Shown piece by piece: positions 33,450 to 41,879 of a stretch of 64,000 nucleotides of DNA. The DNA comes from an uncultured Ulvibacter sp. GTDB lineage: Bacteria; Bacteroidota; Bacteroidia; Flavobacteriales; Flavobacteriaceae. Both the position numbers and the translations under genes were made by a program. The first letter of the stretch is position 1. Every line of letters begins with the position of its first letter. The stretch covers positions 1 to 64,000 of the forward strand of contig CALIAF010000036.1 of the NCBI GenBank assembly GCA_938041335.1. The letters run 5' to 3'. The notes under the pieces are model-generated. The model was given only the letters and a program-made list of their open reading frames with translations, did no database searches and was not told where the DNA came from.

Positions 33450-34477
33450 TGGCAACAAGGACTAAAAAAAATACCGGAGGCTGTTTTTTTATACTGGTCG
33501 CATTCTTTCTAGCTATTGGCATCTTTTTATTTATTAGTATTGCCTCTTCATTACCCGAGAGCGTTGCCCTTATCATTGCAATTATTGGCGCGGGCTTCTT
33601 AACTATAAAATGGCTAGGAGTCCCTGCCAGAAAATCAGCAGTACAGATAGCTGGTTCGCTAGTAGTTTTGATTGTTGTTTTCAGGATTGGTGTCTCTATA
33701 CTAACTTCTTTATCATCAAACTCAGAACATCGCTTTATTCCAGAAGAAGGGGTGACAAAAACAATGCAACTCATTGAAAACGATTCTGTATTAGTCTATG
33801 CAAGTAACAGAGTGTGGCAAGACAACTATGGTAGCAGATACAGCGCCTCATTGACCGTTAGAGATACGGATTACACCACTTTACGTAATCACATTGATGA
33901 TTATCCGTATACAGATCCCGTAAACTTTTGGGGGAATCTCTACAGCTATATTGACAAAAAAGATGGCCCGCACCTCGATCTAGTGGTGGCAGAATTTGCA
34001 CGCATAAACAAAGAGCGAAACTTGAACCAAATGGAATTTGCAGAAATGGTAGTTACTTGTGTACAGGACATTCCGTATTCATTAGTTTTCTCTGAAACCT
34101 GCTTACCAGCATCAAATTATGAAGACAGTATTAAACAAGTGTTAATAGATTGTCCTGAGTGTTGTATAGGCAATGTAGCCTACGGAATTCAAAACCCAGT
34201 TTCATTTTTACAAAACCTAAAAGGAGATTGCGACACGCGTACCGTATTAATTTACAGTATTTTAAAACACTTTAATTATGACGTTGCGATATTAAATAGC
34301 GACTTTTATCGTCATTCTATTATTGGTATAAATATCCCAGCAAAGGGCAAGCATAAAATTTACAATGGTAAAAAATACAAAGTTTGGGAAACCACTACCA
34401 AGTATTTTGAAGCTGGTGAGCTTCCGTATTCATTTAATGACATCACACACTGGAATGTAGTATTAACTAGTAAGTAG
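33449..34477 (+). CDS. Membrane-anchored transglutaminase-like protein
   Basis: A 342-residue protein with three hydrophobic helices at the N-terminus (about 11-33, 36-58 and 66-88) and a soluble C-terminal half. The second half has a transglutaminase-like core: the nucleophile in NLKGDCDTRTVLIYSIL (C261) at the start of a helix, H289 in YRHSIIG, and a W-E/T strand (KVWETTTKYFE, about 318) in place of the third residue. Several extra cysteines (C220, C235, C238, C239) precede it. Families of this fold act as amidases, cross-linkers or peptidases. It overlaps the LuxE-like gene by 1 nt. Confidence 0.75.
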   Translation: MATRTKKNTGGCFFILVAFFLAIGIFLFISIASSLPESVALIIAIIGAGFLTIKWLGVPARKSAVQIAGSLVVLIVVFRIGVSILTSLSSNSEHRFIPEEGVTKTMQLIENDSVLVYASNRVWQDNYGSRYSASLTVRDTDYTTLRNHIDDYPYTDPVNFWGNLYSYIDKKDGPHLDLVVAEFARINKERNLNQMEFAEMVVTCVQDIPYSLVFSETCLPASNYEDSIKQVLIDCPECCIGNVAYGIQNPVSFLQNLKGDCDTRTVLIYSILKHFNYDVAILNSDFYRHSIIGINIPAKGKHKIYNGKKYKVWETTTKYFEAGELPYSFNDITHWNVVLTSK

Positions 34478-34506
34478 GTAAAAAATCTAAATTAAACAAA
34501 AGACAT

Positions 34507-35022
34507 ATGAACACTTCCCTTTTTTTCTTAGCATTATTTGAGATTGTCCTTTCTATTATTGTGACCGTAATGATTGTTTATTTATCCTATGGTATTCTTA
34601 AAAAATTATTTTTTAAAGATCAAGAAATGAAAGGCAGCAATATGGCATTTACTGTCTTTATGTCTGGGACTATTATGTCTTTGGGCCTTATTTTAAGTGA
34701 GATTCTACCTTCTATAACAAACGTAGTTCGATTATCCGTTACACAGCAAGAAAGCATTGATTTTATGACGGTGGCTAAGTATTCTGGCCTATACCTCATT
34801 ATTGGCTTTCTCATCGCACTCTTTATCAATACTGCGGTTTTTGTGCTCTTTAGCTTTTTAACTAAAGGAGTCAATGAGTTTAAAGAAATACAAAAGAATA
34901 ACCTAGCCGTTTCCATTATGGTGGTTTCGCTATTATTGAGTATCACCCTTATCGCAAAAGACAGTATTGCTTTACTTATTAGTTCTCTTGTACCGTATCC
35001 AGAGGTGACCAATTTTTTATAG
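34507..35022 (+). CDS. DUF350-like membrane protein
   Basis: A 171-residue integral membrane protein with four to five hydrophobic helices arranged as two related halves (about 5-33 and 48-70; 92-118 and 130-160). The C-terminal NNLAVSIMVVSLLLSITLIAKDSI resembles the DUF350 (UPF0719) repeat, where an N-x-A-x-A motif starts each half. Function of the family is unknown. It is third in a co-directional cluster with the LuxE-like and transglutaminase-like genes, 29 bp after the latter, and is followed by a shared terminator. Confidence 0.68.
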   Translation: MNTSLFFLALFEIVLSIIVTVMIVYLSYGILKKLFFKDQEMKGSNMAFTVFMSGTIMSLGLILSEILPSITNVVRLSVTQQESIDFMTVAKYSGLYLIIGFLIALFINTAVFVLFSFLTKGVNEFKEIQKNNLAVSIMVVSLLLSITLIAKDSIALLISSLVPYPEVTNFL

Positions 35023-35151
35023 CAACTGCTAATTTTACGTTAATTAAAAACAAAAGTGTAAGCAAGATGAAAAATGACCGACTCATTTGCTAATTAATGA
35101 CAGGTGTTGCTTCTCGCAACAGCTATTCATAATTGGTTGGTTTTTAGTATG

Positions 35152-35192
35152 AAAAACCCTCTCATTTCATTTTTTGAAATGGAGGGTTTTTC
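35152..35192. terminator. Shared terminator of the DUF350 gene and tyrS
   Basis: Stem AAAAACCCTC / GAGGGTTTTT extended inward by TCATTTCA with TGAAATGG, flanked by A and T tracts on both sides, so it can act in both directions between two converging genes. Confidence 0.85.
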
Positions 35193-35218
35193 TTTGTGTT
35201 CTATCTAAACTAATACTA

Positions 35219-36511
35219 CTATATCACAGAAATTATAAAATAGTTTTTCTTACCGCGTTGTAGCAAAACAAAGCGATCATTTAATAGATCTTCTTCAGAA
35301 ATGCTATACCCTTCCTTCACTTTCTCTTTATTTACAGAAATGCTATTCTCTTTTAGCGCCCGTCTGGCTTCACCGTTAGATTTTAAGAATCCCGTTTGCT
35401 CTGCCAGTCCGCCAATTATGTCAAGACCTTCTTTAATTTGAGCTCTTGAAATTTCAGCTTGTGGTACACCTTCAAAAATATCTAAGAATGTATCTGCATC
35501 AATTTTCTTTAAATCATCTGAAGTAGATTTTCCAAATAATATTTCCGAAGCAGAAACAGCCGTGTTATATGCTTCTTCGCTATGCACGGTAGTCGTCACT
35601 TCTTGTGCGAGTCTTTTTTGCAAAGCCCTTTGGTGTGGTGCCTCTTTATGGGCCTCAACTAATTTATCTATCGTTTCTTTATCTAAAAAAGTGAAAATTT
35701 TAATGTATTTCTCAGCATCATCATCACTTGTATTTAACCAATACTGGTAAAACTTATACGGCGAAGTTCTTTTTGCATCTAGCCATACGTTGCCTCCTTC
35801 ACTTTTACCAAATTTACTCCCATCACTCTTGGTAATCAAAGGACAAGTAAGCGCGTACCCTTTGCCACCGCCTATGCGTCTAATCATTTCTGTACCTGTA
35901 GTGATATTTCCCCACTGGTCACTTCCACCCATTTGCAAGGAGCAATCGTGGTTTTGAAACAAGTGTAAAAAGTCATACCCCTGCACCAATTGGTAGGTAA
36001 ACTCTGTAAAAGACATCCCATCTGCGTTCTCACCCGTGAGCCTGTTTTTCACACTGTCTTTAGCCATCATATAGTTTACCGTGATGTGTTTACCCACATC
36101 GCGAATAAAGTCTAAAAAGGTAAATTCTTTCATCCAGTCATAGTTATTTACCATCAATGCTTCATTCTTAGCACCAGAGGTAAAATCTAAAAACTGACTT
36201 AATTGCTTACGCACACAATCTTGATTATGTTGTAGTGTTTTTTCGTCCAATAGATTACGCTCGCTAGATTTACCAGAGGGATCTCCTATCATACCCGTTG
36301 CGCCACCCACTAGTGCCACTGGCCTATGGCCCGCTCTCTGAAAAAAGGACAATAACATAATAGGCACTAAGTTTCCTATATGTAAAGAGTCTGCCGTAGG
36401 ATCAAAGCCCACATAAGCTGCTCTCATTTGCTCCAAAAGATGGGTTTCTGTATCTGGCATCACATCGTGCACCATTCCTCGCCATTGTAGTTCTTCAACA
36501 AAGTTTTTCAT
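35219..36511 (-). CDS. tyrS: Tyrosyl-tRNA synthetase
   Basis: A 430-residue class I synthetase that charges tRNA-Tyr. The ATP motif HIGN (about 42-45, for HIGH) and the KMSKS-equivalent KFGKS (about 232-236) are in place, with the tyrosine pocket motif [26 protein letters not shown] (about 178-203). The C-terminal S4 RNA-binding domain ([21 protein letters not shown]) is complete. A single gene, it converges with the DUF350 gene through a shared terminator. Confidence 0.97.
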   Translation of the reverse strand: MKNFVEELQWRGMVHDVMPDTETHLLEQMRAAYVGFDPTADSLHIGNLVPIMLLSFFQRAGHRPVALVGGATGMIGDPSGKSSERNLLDEKTLQHNQDCVRKQLSQFLDFTSGAKNEALMVNNYDWMKEFTFLDFIRDVGKHITVNYMMAKDSVKNRLTGENADGMSFTEFTYQLVQGYDFLHLFQNHDCSLQMGGSDQWGNITTGTEMIRRIGGGKGYALTCPLITKSDGSKFGKSEGGNVWLDAKRTSPYKFYQYWLNTSDDDAEKYIKIFTFLDKETIDKLVEAHKEAPHQRALQKRLAQEVTTTVHSEEAYNTAVSASEILFGKSTSDDLKKIDADTFLDIFEGVPQAEISRAQIKEGLDIIGGLAEQTGFLKSNGEARRALKENSISVNKEKVKEGYSISEEDLLNDRFVLLQRGKKNYFIISVI

Positions 36512-36581
36512 AGGTATTCATAGGTATTTCAGCAAAGATAGTTGGAAGCTAAAGAAGATAAAAGAGTATTGCTAAAAAGAG

Positions 36582-36589
36582 TATTTTTG
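36582..36589 (+). promoter_or_regulatory. -7 box abutting the epimerase start codon
   Basis: TATTTTTG ends 4 bp before the ATG at 36594. If used, the start site falls at or within a few bases of the ATG, giving a leaderless or nearly leaderless mRNA. Confidence 0.5.
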
Positions 36590-36593
36590 CACT

Positions 36594-37601
36594 ATGATTT
36601 TAGTAACTGGTGGCACAGGACTTGTAGGCTCGCATCTATTGCATTTTCTTCTTAGAGAAAATGAAAATGTACGTGCAATAAAGAGAGTAACTAGTGATTT
36701 AAAGCAGGTGAAAACTGTTTTTGAAACGTATAATGGCACTGCCCTTTTTAATAAAATAGAATGGGTCAATGCAGACATCTTAGATGTTCCTAGTCTTGAA
36801 GATGCGTTTTTAGGGATTACCCAAGTTTATCATTGTGCAGCTTTGGTTAGTTTTTCTGTCCCAGCCTATCAGGAACTATTGAAAGTAAATATAGAAGGAA
36901 CGGCAAATGTAGTGAACCTCTGCCTTGCCAACGGTATTAAAAAATTATGCCACGTAAGCTCTGTTGCTGCGCTAGGCGAATCTTTAAATGGTTCTCCCAT
37001 TTCAGAAGAAAACCACTGGAATCCAGAAGAAGATAATAATGTATATGCGATATCAAAATTTGGCGCAGAAATGGAAGTCTGGAGAGGCTCTCAAGAAGGT
37101 CTGGAAGTAATTATAGTGCAACCCAGTGTCATTATAGGTGAAGGACATTGGAAAGGTGCATCTGGCTCATTTTTCACTAAGGTAAAAAAAGGAATTCCTA
37201 AATACCCGCAAGGAGGAACAGGTTTTGTAGATGTTCAAGATGTAACTAAGGCCATGTGCTTACTCATGCAATCTGAACTAAAGAATGTATCATTTATTAT
37301 ATCTGCCGAAAACCTTAGCTTTCAAGAAGCTATAGCAAAAATTGCAGATAACGTTGGCGCAAAAGCACCTAAGACCCCTGCTAAAAACTGGCAATTGTCT
37401 TTACTGGGGGTTTTTCAGAAACTAGCTGGATATATTACGGGTAAAAGCCAAAGTTTAAATACCGATAGTATACGCTCGTTACAGCATATTTCAGAATACG
37501 ACGGGAATAAAATAACTACAGTTATCCCTTTTAAATATAGCCCAATAAATAGCACACTTAAAAGAGTATGTGCCGCTTTTAACACAAAACAAAGGCACTA
37601 A
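36594..37601 (+). CDS. NAD-dependent epimerase/dehydratase (extended SDR)
   Basis: A 335-residue short-chain dehydrogenase of the extended class. The cofactor site VTGGTGLVGSHLL lies at residues 4-16. The catalytic serine is in HVSSVAALG (about 122) and the YxxxK pair in YAISKFGAE (about 147-151). VQPSVIIGEGHWKG is the usual motif after the active site. It resembles the dihydroflavonol-reductase/sugar epimerase branch; the substrate is not clear. Its stop overlaps the stop of the facing DUF4296 gene by 4 bp. Confidence 0.87.
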   Translation: MILVTGGTGLVGSHLLHFLLRENENVRAIKRVTSDLKQVKTVFETYNGTALFNKIEWVNADILDVPSLEDAFLGITQVYHCAALVSFSVPAYQELLKVNIEGTANVVNLCLANGIKKLCHVSSVAALGESLNGSPISEENHWNPEEDNNVYAISKFGAEMEVWRGSQEGLEVIIVQPSVIIGEGHWKGASGSFFTKVKKGIPKYPQGGTGFVDVQDVTKAMCLLMQSELKNVSFIISAENLSFQEAIAKIADNVGAKAPKTPAKNWQLSLLGVFQKLAGYITGKSQSLNTDSIRSLQHISEYDGNKITTVIPFKYSPINSTLKRVCAAFNTKQRH

Positions 37602-38119
37602 TTACCTCGATTTTCTTGATCCTTAATAGCTGGAATTAATCTAGACAAAATAGCTGGGTCATCAACCGTAATAATTGAGGTATTACCTTGAATGGAATCT
37701 TCGAGTCTTTCCATTTCAGCACTCCGCAAACTATCCTTTCGAATAGAATCTTGAATGTGCCGGAGCTCTGTATATCGCGCTTTTAATGTATCTGCCTTTA
37801 CTTTCAACACTTCAAGGTTTGCTTTTACTTTTTCAAAAATCAAGGCATACTTATCCAAATCTGCCGCATAATACGCATGGCTTTTCGCAAATTGCAAACT
37901 GTCTATTGTAAATTTTTTATACAACATAGAATCCAGTTTATACCCACTATCTCGAATTAATCGAACATTAGATGTGCGTACAGCATTACTCAAATACACT
38001 TCGGTTAATACCTCAATCATCTTATCCTGTTGGATGAGATTATCTGGCTTTTCTGGGTACTTCACGTTCTGGCATCCTACAACCAACAATAAAAATGCTA
38101 TGATATACCCTATTTTCAT
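37598..38119 (-). CDS. DUF4296 lipoprotein
   Basis: A 173-residue lipoprotein with lipobox VVGC (cysteine about 16). The body starts PEKPDNLIQQDKMIEVLTEVYLSNAV, the DUF4296 opening (P-x-x-L-I-x-x-x-x-M). The second half is a charged helix/coiled coil (about 90-150). The ATG overlaps the dihydroorotase stop by 1 nt. Function is unknown; the position after the Dpm1-like and dihydroorotase genes is conserved in flavobacteria as I recall. Confidence 0.82.
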   Translation of the reverse strand: MKIGYIIAFLLLVVGCQNVKYPEKPDNLIQQDKMIEVLTEVYLSNAVRTSNVRLIRDSGYKLDSMLYKKFTIDSLQFAKSHAYYAADLDKYALIFEKVKANLEVLKVKADTLKARYTELRHIQDSIRKDSLRSAEMERLEDSIQGNTSIITVDDPAILSRLIPAIKDQENRGN

Positions 38120-39459
38120 TATCTATTAAATGTGATTCGTTCTGCGTTTGGTTTTGTTGCATATCTTCCTCCTTCATAACAAAGAGTACCATTGACAAAA
38201 GTATGTGTAACCCTAGATTTAAATGTGGTCCCTTCAAATGGAGACCAGCCACATTTATAAACAGTGTTTTCTTTTGAAACCGTCCAAGGTGCATTAGGAT
38301 CAATTAATACTAGATCTGCTTTATAACCCTCTTTTACATAACCTCTATCCTTAATTTCAAAAAGAATAGCTGGATTATGAGCTATCTTTTCTACTAGTTT
38401 TTCTACAGAGATTCTCCCTCTATGGTGCATTTCAAATAAAGCTTCAACGGCATGCTGCACTAATGGGCCACCAGAAGGTGCTGTTAAATATCCATTATCT
38501 TTTTCTTCTTTAGTATGTGGCGCATGATCTGTTGCTATCACATCAATCTTATCATTTAATAAAGCCTCCCAGAGTCCGTCGCGATCCTTCTCTGTTTTTA
38601 CAGCAGGATTCCATTTAATCTTTGTGCCTTTTGTAGCATAATCTTTGTCTGTAAACCATAAGTGATGGACACAAACCTCTGCCGTAATTTTTTTATCCTT
38701 AAGCGGTTTTTTATTGCTGAAAAGTGCCGTCTCTTTGGCCGTAGACAAATGAAACACATGTAATCTTGCTCCTGTTTTTTTAGCCAATGCGATGGCTCTT
38801 GAAGAAGAAATATAACACGCTTCTTCACTTCTTATTATAGGATGTTGATCAATAGGAATATCATCTCCAAACTCCGCTTTTGCCTTTGCTAAATTTTCTC
38901 TAATGGTCGCCTCATCCTCGCAATGGGCGGAGATAAGCAGGTTCGTTTTGCTAAATATTTTTTCTAAGGTGTCAGGGTCATCCACTAACATATTACCCGT
39001 TGATGATCCAAGAAAAAGTTTTAACCCAGCAACTTTGGTTGGATCCACTTTTAAAATCTCTTCAAGATTGTCATTGGTGCCACCAAACATAAAACTATAA
39101 TTGGCCCAAGAATCTTCTGCAGCAATGGCAAACTTATCTTCAAGCAAGTCAATTGTAGTAGCTTGAGGCACTGTATTTGGCATCTCTATAAATGTGGTGA
39201 TACCACCTGCTACGGCCGCCTTAGATTCTGTAGCAATAGTTGCTTTATGTGTTAAACCTGGTTCTCTAAAATGAACCTGATCATCTATCATCCCAGGAAT
39301 GAGATAATGCCCGTCTGCATCTATCACACGGACTGCGCTACTTTTTACGCTTATACTTGCTGCAATTTCAACAATAAGGTCATCCTTTATTAATACGTCT
39401 CCCGTAAAAATAGTTCCTTCGTTTACAATGTTTGCATTTTTAATTAAATAGCTATTCAT
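38119..39459 (-). CDS. pyrC: Dihydroorotase
   Basis: A 446-residue class I amidohydrolase of the dihydroorotase/allantoinase/hydantoinase group, expected to close carbamoyl-aspartate to dihydroorotate in pyrimidine synthesis. The first metal site reads DDQVHFREPG (about 58-67), where DxHxH is usual, so the first histidine is replaced by Q-V. FLGSSTG (about 149), HCED, HHLWF and ATDHAPH (about 300) follow. The bridging lysine of other enzymes is not obvious. It is flanked by Dpm1-like and DUF4296 genes with 1-nt overlaps. Confidence 0.88.
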   Translation of the reverse strand: MNSYLIKNANIVNEGTIFTGDVLIKDDLIVEIAASISVKSSAVRVIDADGHYLIPGMIDDQVHFREPGLTHKATIATESKAAVAGGITTFIEMPNTVPQATTIDLLEDKFAIAAEDSWANYSFMFGGTNDNLEEILKVDPTKVAGLKLFLGSSTGNMLVDDPDTLEKIFSKTNLLISAHCEDEATIRENLAKAKAEFGDDIPIDQHPIIRSEEACYISSSRAIALAKKTGARLHVFHLSTAKETALFSNKKPLKDKKITAEVCVHHLWFTDKDYATKGTKIKWNPAVKTEKDRDGLWEALLNDKIDVIATDHAPHTKEEKDNGYLTAPSGGPLVQHAVEALFEMHHRGRISVEKLVEKIAHNPAILFEIKDRGYVKEGYKADLVLIDPNAPWTVSKENTVYKCGWSPFEGTTFKSRVTHTFVNGTLCYEGGRYATKPNAERITFNR

Positions 39460-40199
39460 TAAATCTCGTATCGATTAAAAAAACTTTTTATCTTCATTTT
39501 TAGCACCCCAAAAATGGCTTCAGAGATAATCCCTGTACTCATTTTTGATTCTCCTTTAGTTCTATCTGTAAAAATTACAGGAACTTCAACTATTTTAAAT
39601 TTGCTCTTATAAGCCTTAAATTTCATCTCTATCTGAAACGCGTATCCTAAGAACTGTATTTTATCCAGATGTATTGTTTCTAGCACCTTTCTTTTGTAAC
39701 AAATAAACCCAGCTGTGGTGTCATGAATCTTCATTCGAGTTACAAATCGCACATATTTTGAAGCTCCCCACGACAATAAGACCCTGCTCATAGGCCAGTT
39801 CACAACATTTACACCCGTTGCGTACCTAGAACCAATGGCTAAATCATTTCCTTCTTTATGGCAGGCATTATATAATCTAATCAAATCTTTTGGGTTGTGA
39901 GAAAAATCGGCATCCATCTCAAATATATACGCATAGGTCCTGGCCAGCGCCCATTTAAATCCTGCAATATAGGCTGTACCTAGTCCTAACTTCCCTTTCC
40001 GTTTAATGAGATGAAGCTTTTCAGGAAATTGTACTATCAATTCTTCTACAAGCATCGCGGTACCATCTGGTGAGTTATCATCTACTACGAGTATGTGAAA
40101 ATCACCCGCGACAGAAAACACGCTACGTACTAATAGATCGATGTTTTCAATCTCATTATAGGTAGGTATTATTATTACCGCATTTGAGGTGCTGCTCAT
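39459..40199 (-). CDS. Polyprenol-phosphate mannose synthase (Dpm1-like GT2)
   Basis: A 246-residue family 2 glycosyltransferase. The nucleotide site VIIIPTYNEIENIDLLVRSV (about 7-26) and DDNSPDGTA (about 40-48) are followed by the DAD-type motif EMDADFSHNPKDL (about 96-108), all typical of dolichol-phosphate mannose synthases. The protein ends without C-terminal membrane helices, the soluble form. ATG at 40199 is preferred over a TTG three codons earlier. It would make polyprenyl-P-mannose for membrane mannosyltransferases such as the one starting at 63679. Confidence 0.88.
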   Translation of the reverse strand: MSSTSNAVIIIPTYNEIENIDLLVRSVFSVAGDFHILVVDDNSPDGTAMLVEELIVQFPEKLHLIKRKGKLGLGTAYIAGFKWALARTYAYIFEMDADFSHNPKDLIRLYNACHKEGNDLAIGSRYATGVNVVNWPMSRVLLSWGASKYVRFVTRMKIHDTTAGFICYKRKVLETIHLDKIQFLGYAFQIEMKFKAYKSKFKIVEVPVIFTDRTKGESKMSTGIISEAIFGVLKMKIKSFFNRYEI

Positions 40200-40305
40200 A
40201 GGGTACAAAGGTACTTTTTTTAACCGAAATTAATCAGGATATCTAAAGGATTAGACGACACTTTTTCAACGTATTCTTGTACCTTTATCGTCATAAAAGC
40301 GACCT

Positions 40306-40959
40306 TTGGAATTTTTAGAACGACATAGCATCTTGACGGATTGGATTACACTTGTTTTTCTAGTCTGTATCTTATTAATGACCATGACAAAGTTGTTTTT
40401 CCCTAAACGCTTTTTAGAGTTTATTTATTTGCCCATAAACAATAAATACTTTCTTGTACAGGGTAAAGATGACTCTTTAACTCATGGATTTAATGTGTTG
40501 TTGTTTGTCGTCCAATTATTATCCATTTCATTTTTCATATACCTTATCTTAGTAGAAGTAGGGCATAGTTCAAGCAACAGTCCATGGCTGCTATACATTC
40601 AAATTTGTGCCGTGTATTTTGTTTTTATCGGCTTTAAGCTCTTTATTGAGAAAATTGTAGGAAATGTCTTTAACATAGAGTCGTTAACTAATCAATATCT
40701 CTATCAAAAATTAACGTATAGAAACTATATTGGCATTTTTATCCTTACTTGTAATATTTTAATCGTCTATTCTTTCGGCTCAAGCCAGACAATACTACTA
40801 ATCATTCTTGGTTTAACAGCAGCTTTTAATGGGTTAGGCTTGATCTTGAGTTATAAAAATTTCCGAAGTACACTAATACCACATTTCTTATATTTTATTT
40901 TGTATCTTTGCGCTCTCGAAATTGCACCCTATGTGATTCTGTATAAAGCAGTAACATAG
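40306..40959 (+). CDS. DUF4271 membrane protein
   Basis: A 217-residue integral membrane protein with about six helices. The opening DWITLVFLVCILLMTMTKLFFPKRF and LPINNKYFLVQGK match DUF4271, a Bacteroidota family of unknown function. Translation must start at TTG 40306: the in-frame stop TAA is at 40294, and the first ATG would delete the first helix. The hemD gene follows 24 bp later on the same strand; DUF4271-hemD is a recurring pair in flavobacteria. Confidence 0.85.
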   Translation: MEFLERHSILTDWITLVFLVCILLMTMTKLFFPKRFLEFIYLPINNKYFLVQGKDDSLTHGFNVLLFVVQLLSISFFIYLILVEVGHSSSNSPWLLYIQICAVYFVFIGFKLFIEKIVGNVFNIESLTNQYLYQKLTYRNYIGIFILTCNILIVYSFGSSQTILLIILGLTAAFNGLGLILSYKNFRSTLIPHFLYFILYLCALEIAPYVILYKAVT

Positions 40960-40983
40960 CAATAAAGAAAAAATAAAACGTGT

Positions 40984-41730
40984 ATGAAAGTGAAAACTAT
41001 TTTAGTTTCTCAGCCCGAACCTAAGGTTGAAAACTCTCCTTATTTTGACTTAATAGATAGACAGAAAGTCAAGATTGATTTTGTGCCATTTATACACGTA
41101 GAAAGCGTACCTGGAAAAGAAGTTCGTAATCAAAAAGTAGATCTTACTGAGTATACTGCTATTATACTTACAAGTAGAAACGCAGTAGATCATTATTTTA
41201 GAATCGCAGAGGAGCTTCGATTTAAAGTACCTGACTCTATGAAGTATTTTTGTCAGAGTGAAGCTGTAGCTTATTATCTTCAAAAATATGTGGTGTACAG
41301 GAAGCGTAAAATTTATGTAGGCAAGCGCACCTTTACAGAGCTTTCGCCTTTGATTAAAAAATATAAAAACGAAAAATTTTTACTCCCATCTACAGATAAG
41401 CTAAAGGAAGAAGTGCCTAGGGTTCTTGACGATTTAAAAGTATCTTGGAAACAAGCAATACTTTATAGAACAGTGGTAAGTGACCTAAGCAATCTTAGAG
41501 ACGTATTTTACGATATTCTAGTGTTTTTTAGTCCAAGCGGCATTGAATCTTTACTACATAATTTTCCAGATTTTAAACAAAACGATACACGTATCGCGGT
41601 TTTTGGGAACACAACAGTAAAAGCTGCTGCAGATAGCGGCCTTCGCGTAGATATAAAAGCTCCAACACCAGACACGCCCTCTATGACTATGGCACTCGAG
41701 AAGTATATCAAAGAGAATAATAAGAAATAG
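40984..41730 (+). CDS. hemD: Uroporphyrinogen-III synthase
   Basis: A 248-residue enzyme that cyclises hydroxymethylbilane with inversion of ring D in haem synthesis. The two-lobed HemD fold is seen as DLTEYTAIILTSRNAVDHYF (about 51-70), the hinge, and VFFSPSGIESL (about 180-190), plus AVFGNTTVKAAADSGLRVDI near the end. HemD is poorly conserved in general, but SPSGIES and TSRNAV are the recurring motifs. It sits behind DUF4271 and before a shared terminator. Confidence 0.88.
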   Translation: MKVKTILVSQPEPKVENSPYFDLIDRQKVKIDFVPFIHVESVPGKEVRNQKVDLTEYTAIILTSRNAVDHYFRIAEELRFKVPDSMKYFCQSEAVAYYLQKYVVYRKRKIYVGKRTFTELSPLIKKYKNEKFLLPSTDKLKEEVPRVLDDLKVSWKQAILYRTVVSDLSNLRDVFYDILVFFSPSGIESLLHNFPDFKQNDTRIAVFGNTTVKAAADSGLRVDIKAPTPDTPSMTMALEKYIKENNKK

Positions 41731-41820
41731 TAGTGAGTTGTGAACAAGAATAAATTCTTGCCGCTGATCATATTTATTTTAAGCGCTCATTCAACACGAA
41801 CCCATCAAAATATTTGAACA

Positions 41821-41858
41821 AAAAAAAGAGCTGAATTTTTAATTCAGCTCTTTTTTAT
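41821..41858. terminator. Shared terminator of hemD and pckA
   Basis: Stem AAAAGAGCTGAAT / AATTCAGCTCTTTTTT around a TTTT loop, with A and T tracts on both sides; bidirectional between converging genes. Confidence 0.9.
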
Positions 41859-41879
41859 TTTTAATAAACTTAACGATTA

